Part shown: positions 4,970 through 5,009 of the stretch, in pieces
Position numbering within the stretch: position 1 is the first letter of the stretch
Layout of the letters: each line of letters starts with the position of its first letter
Source of the DNA: CAYJGN01 sp964369635
Lineage (GTDB): Bacteria; Bacillota; Clostridia; Oscillospirales; Ruminococcaceae
Length of the DNA stretch: 5,009 bases
NCBI GenBank assembly: GCA_964369635.1
Contig: CAYJGN010000076.1
Location: 1-5,009 of the forward strand
Direction of reading: 5' to 3'
The notes under the pieces: generated by a model
Told to the model about the DNA's origin: nothing
What the model saw: only the letters and a program-made list of their open reading frames with translations
Databases searched by the model: none
Translations under genes and position numbers: made by a program

Positions 4970-5009
4970 ACTTTTTAAAAATAACTATATCGCTCGAAGT
5001 AGACTGTTC

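Larger units (their letters stand above)
4790..5009. other. Non-coding right edge with clustered inverted repeats
   Basis: No gene with a start codon and ribosome binding site is seen here. The first 75 bases are AT-rich and include the palindrome GCCTTAAGGC (4808-4817). From 4865 to 4969 there are consecutive inverted repeats, the later ones GC-rich and unlike the surrounding DNA. The last 40 bases are AT-rich again and include the palindrome TTTTTAAAAA (4972-4981). The sequence is cut by the window end, so the right limit of the structured region is unknown. Confidence 0.7.

Noticed and set aside
4870..5009. Open frame on the plus strand through the repeat region to the window end, and a matching open frame on the minus strand
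   Set aside because: Neither has a plausible start codon with a ribosome binding site. The sequence is dominated by inverted repeats, which give spurious Arg/Ala/Pro-rich translations on both strands.
1..5009. CRISPR array, insertion sequence, tRNA or defence system
   Set aside because: No regularly spaced direct repeats, transposase motifs, cloverleaf sequence or defence-protein domains were seen; four of the five genes are housekeeping genes.

Overview
The window looks like a chromosomal housekeeping locus of a low- to mid-GC Gram-positive bacterium, most likely a member of the Clostridia and perhaps the Oscillospiraceae/Ruminococcaceae group. The evidence is the glmU-prs-pth gene order typical of Firmicutes, strong AGGAGG-type ribosome binding sites, TTG and GTG start codons, AT-rich intergenic DNA with sigma-A-like promoters, and a divergent pyruvate, phosphate dikinase gene, a common glycolytic enzyme in anaerobic clostridia. 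The taxonomic placement is inference from gene content and protein style, not from a database match.

Layout. Positions 1-106 (minus strand) are the first 35 codons of ppdK, whose body lies outside the window. Positions 107-323 are a divergent promoter region: an extended -10 promoter points left to ppdK, and a weaker candidate promoter points right to glmU. Four tightly packed plus-strand genes follow: glmU (324-1715), prs (1727-2683), pth (2649-3245, overlapping the end of prs) and a 499-residue polytopic membrane protein of unknown function (3290-4789). The gaps are 11 bp, -35 bp and 44 bp, so the four probably form one transcription unit. From 4790 to the end there is no convincing gene. 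That stretch holds a cluster of perfect inverted repeats, first AT-rich and then GC-rich, that looks like a terminator merged with, or followed by, a dispersed intergenic repeat.

How the genes fit together. GlmU makes UDP-GlcNAc for peptidoglycan and other surface glycans. Prs makes PRPP for nucleotide, His, Trp and NAD synthesis. Pth recycles peptidyl-tRNA during translation. All three are growth-linked housekeeping functions, which explains co-transcription. In many Firmicutes the gene after pth is mfd; here that place is taken by the membrane protein. Its architecture (about 11-12 membrane segments, a large first outer loop and a C-terminal soluble domain) resembles GT-C-type membrane glycosyltransferases, so a role in surface glycan assembly is possible but unproven.

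No mobile element, CRISPR array, tRNA or rRNA, riboswitch or defence system was seen. The two points most worth following up are the unknown membrane protein in the mfd position and the structured repeat region at the right edge.
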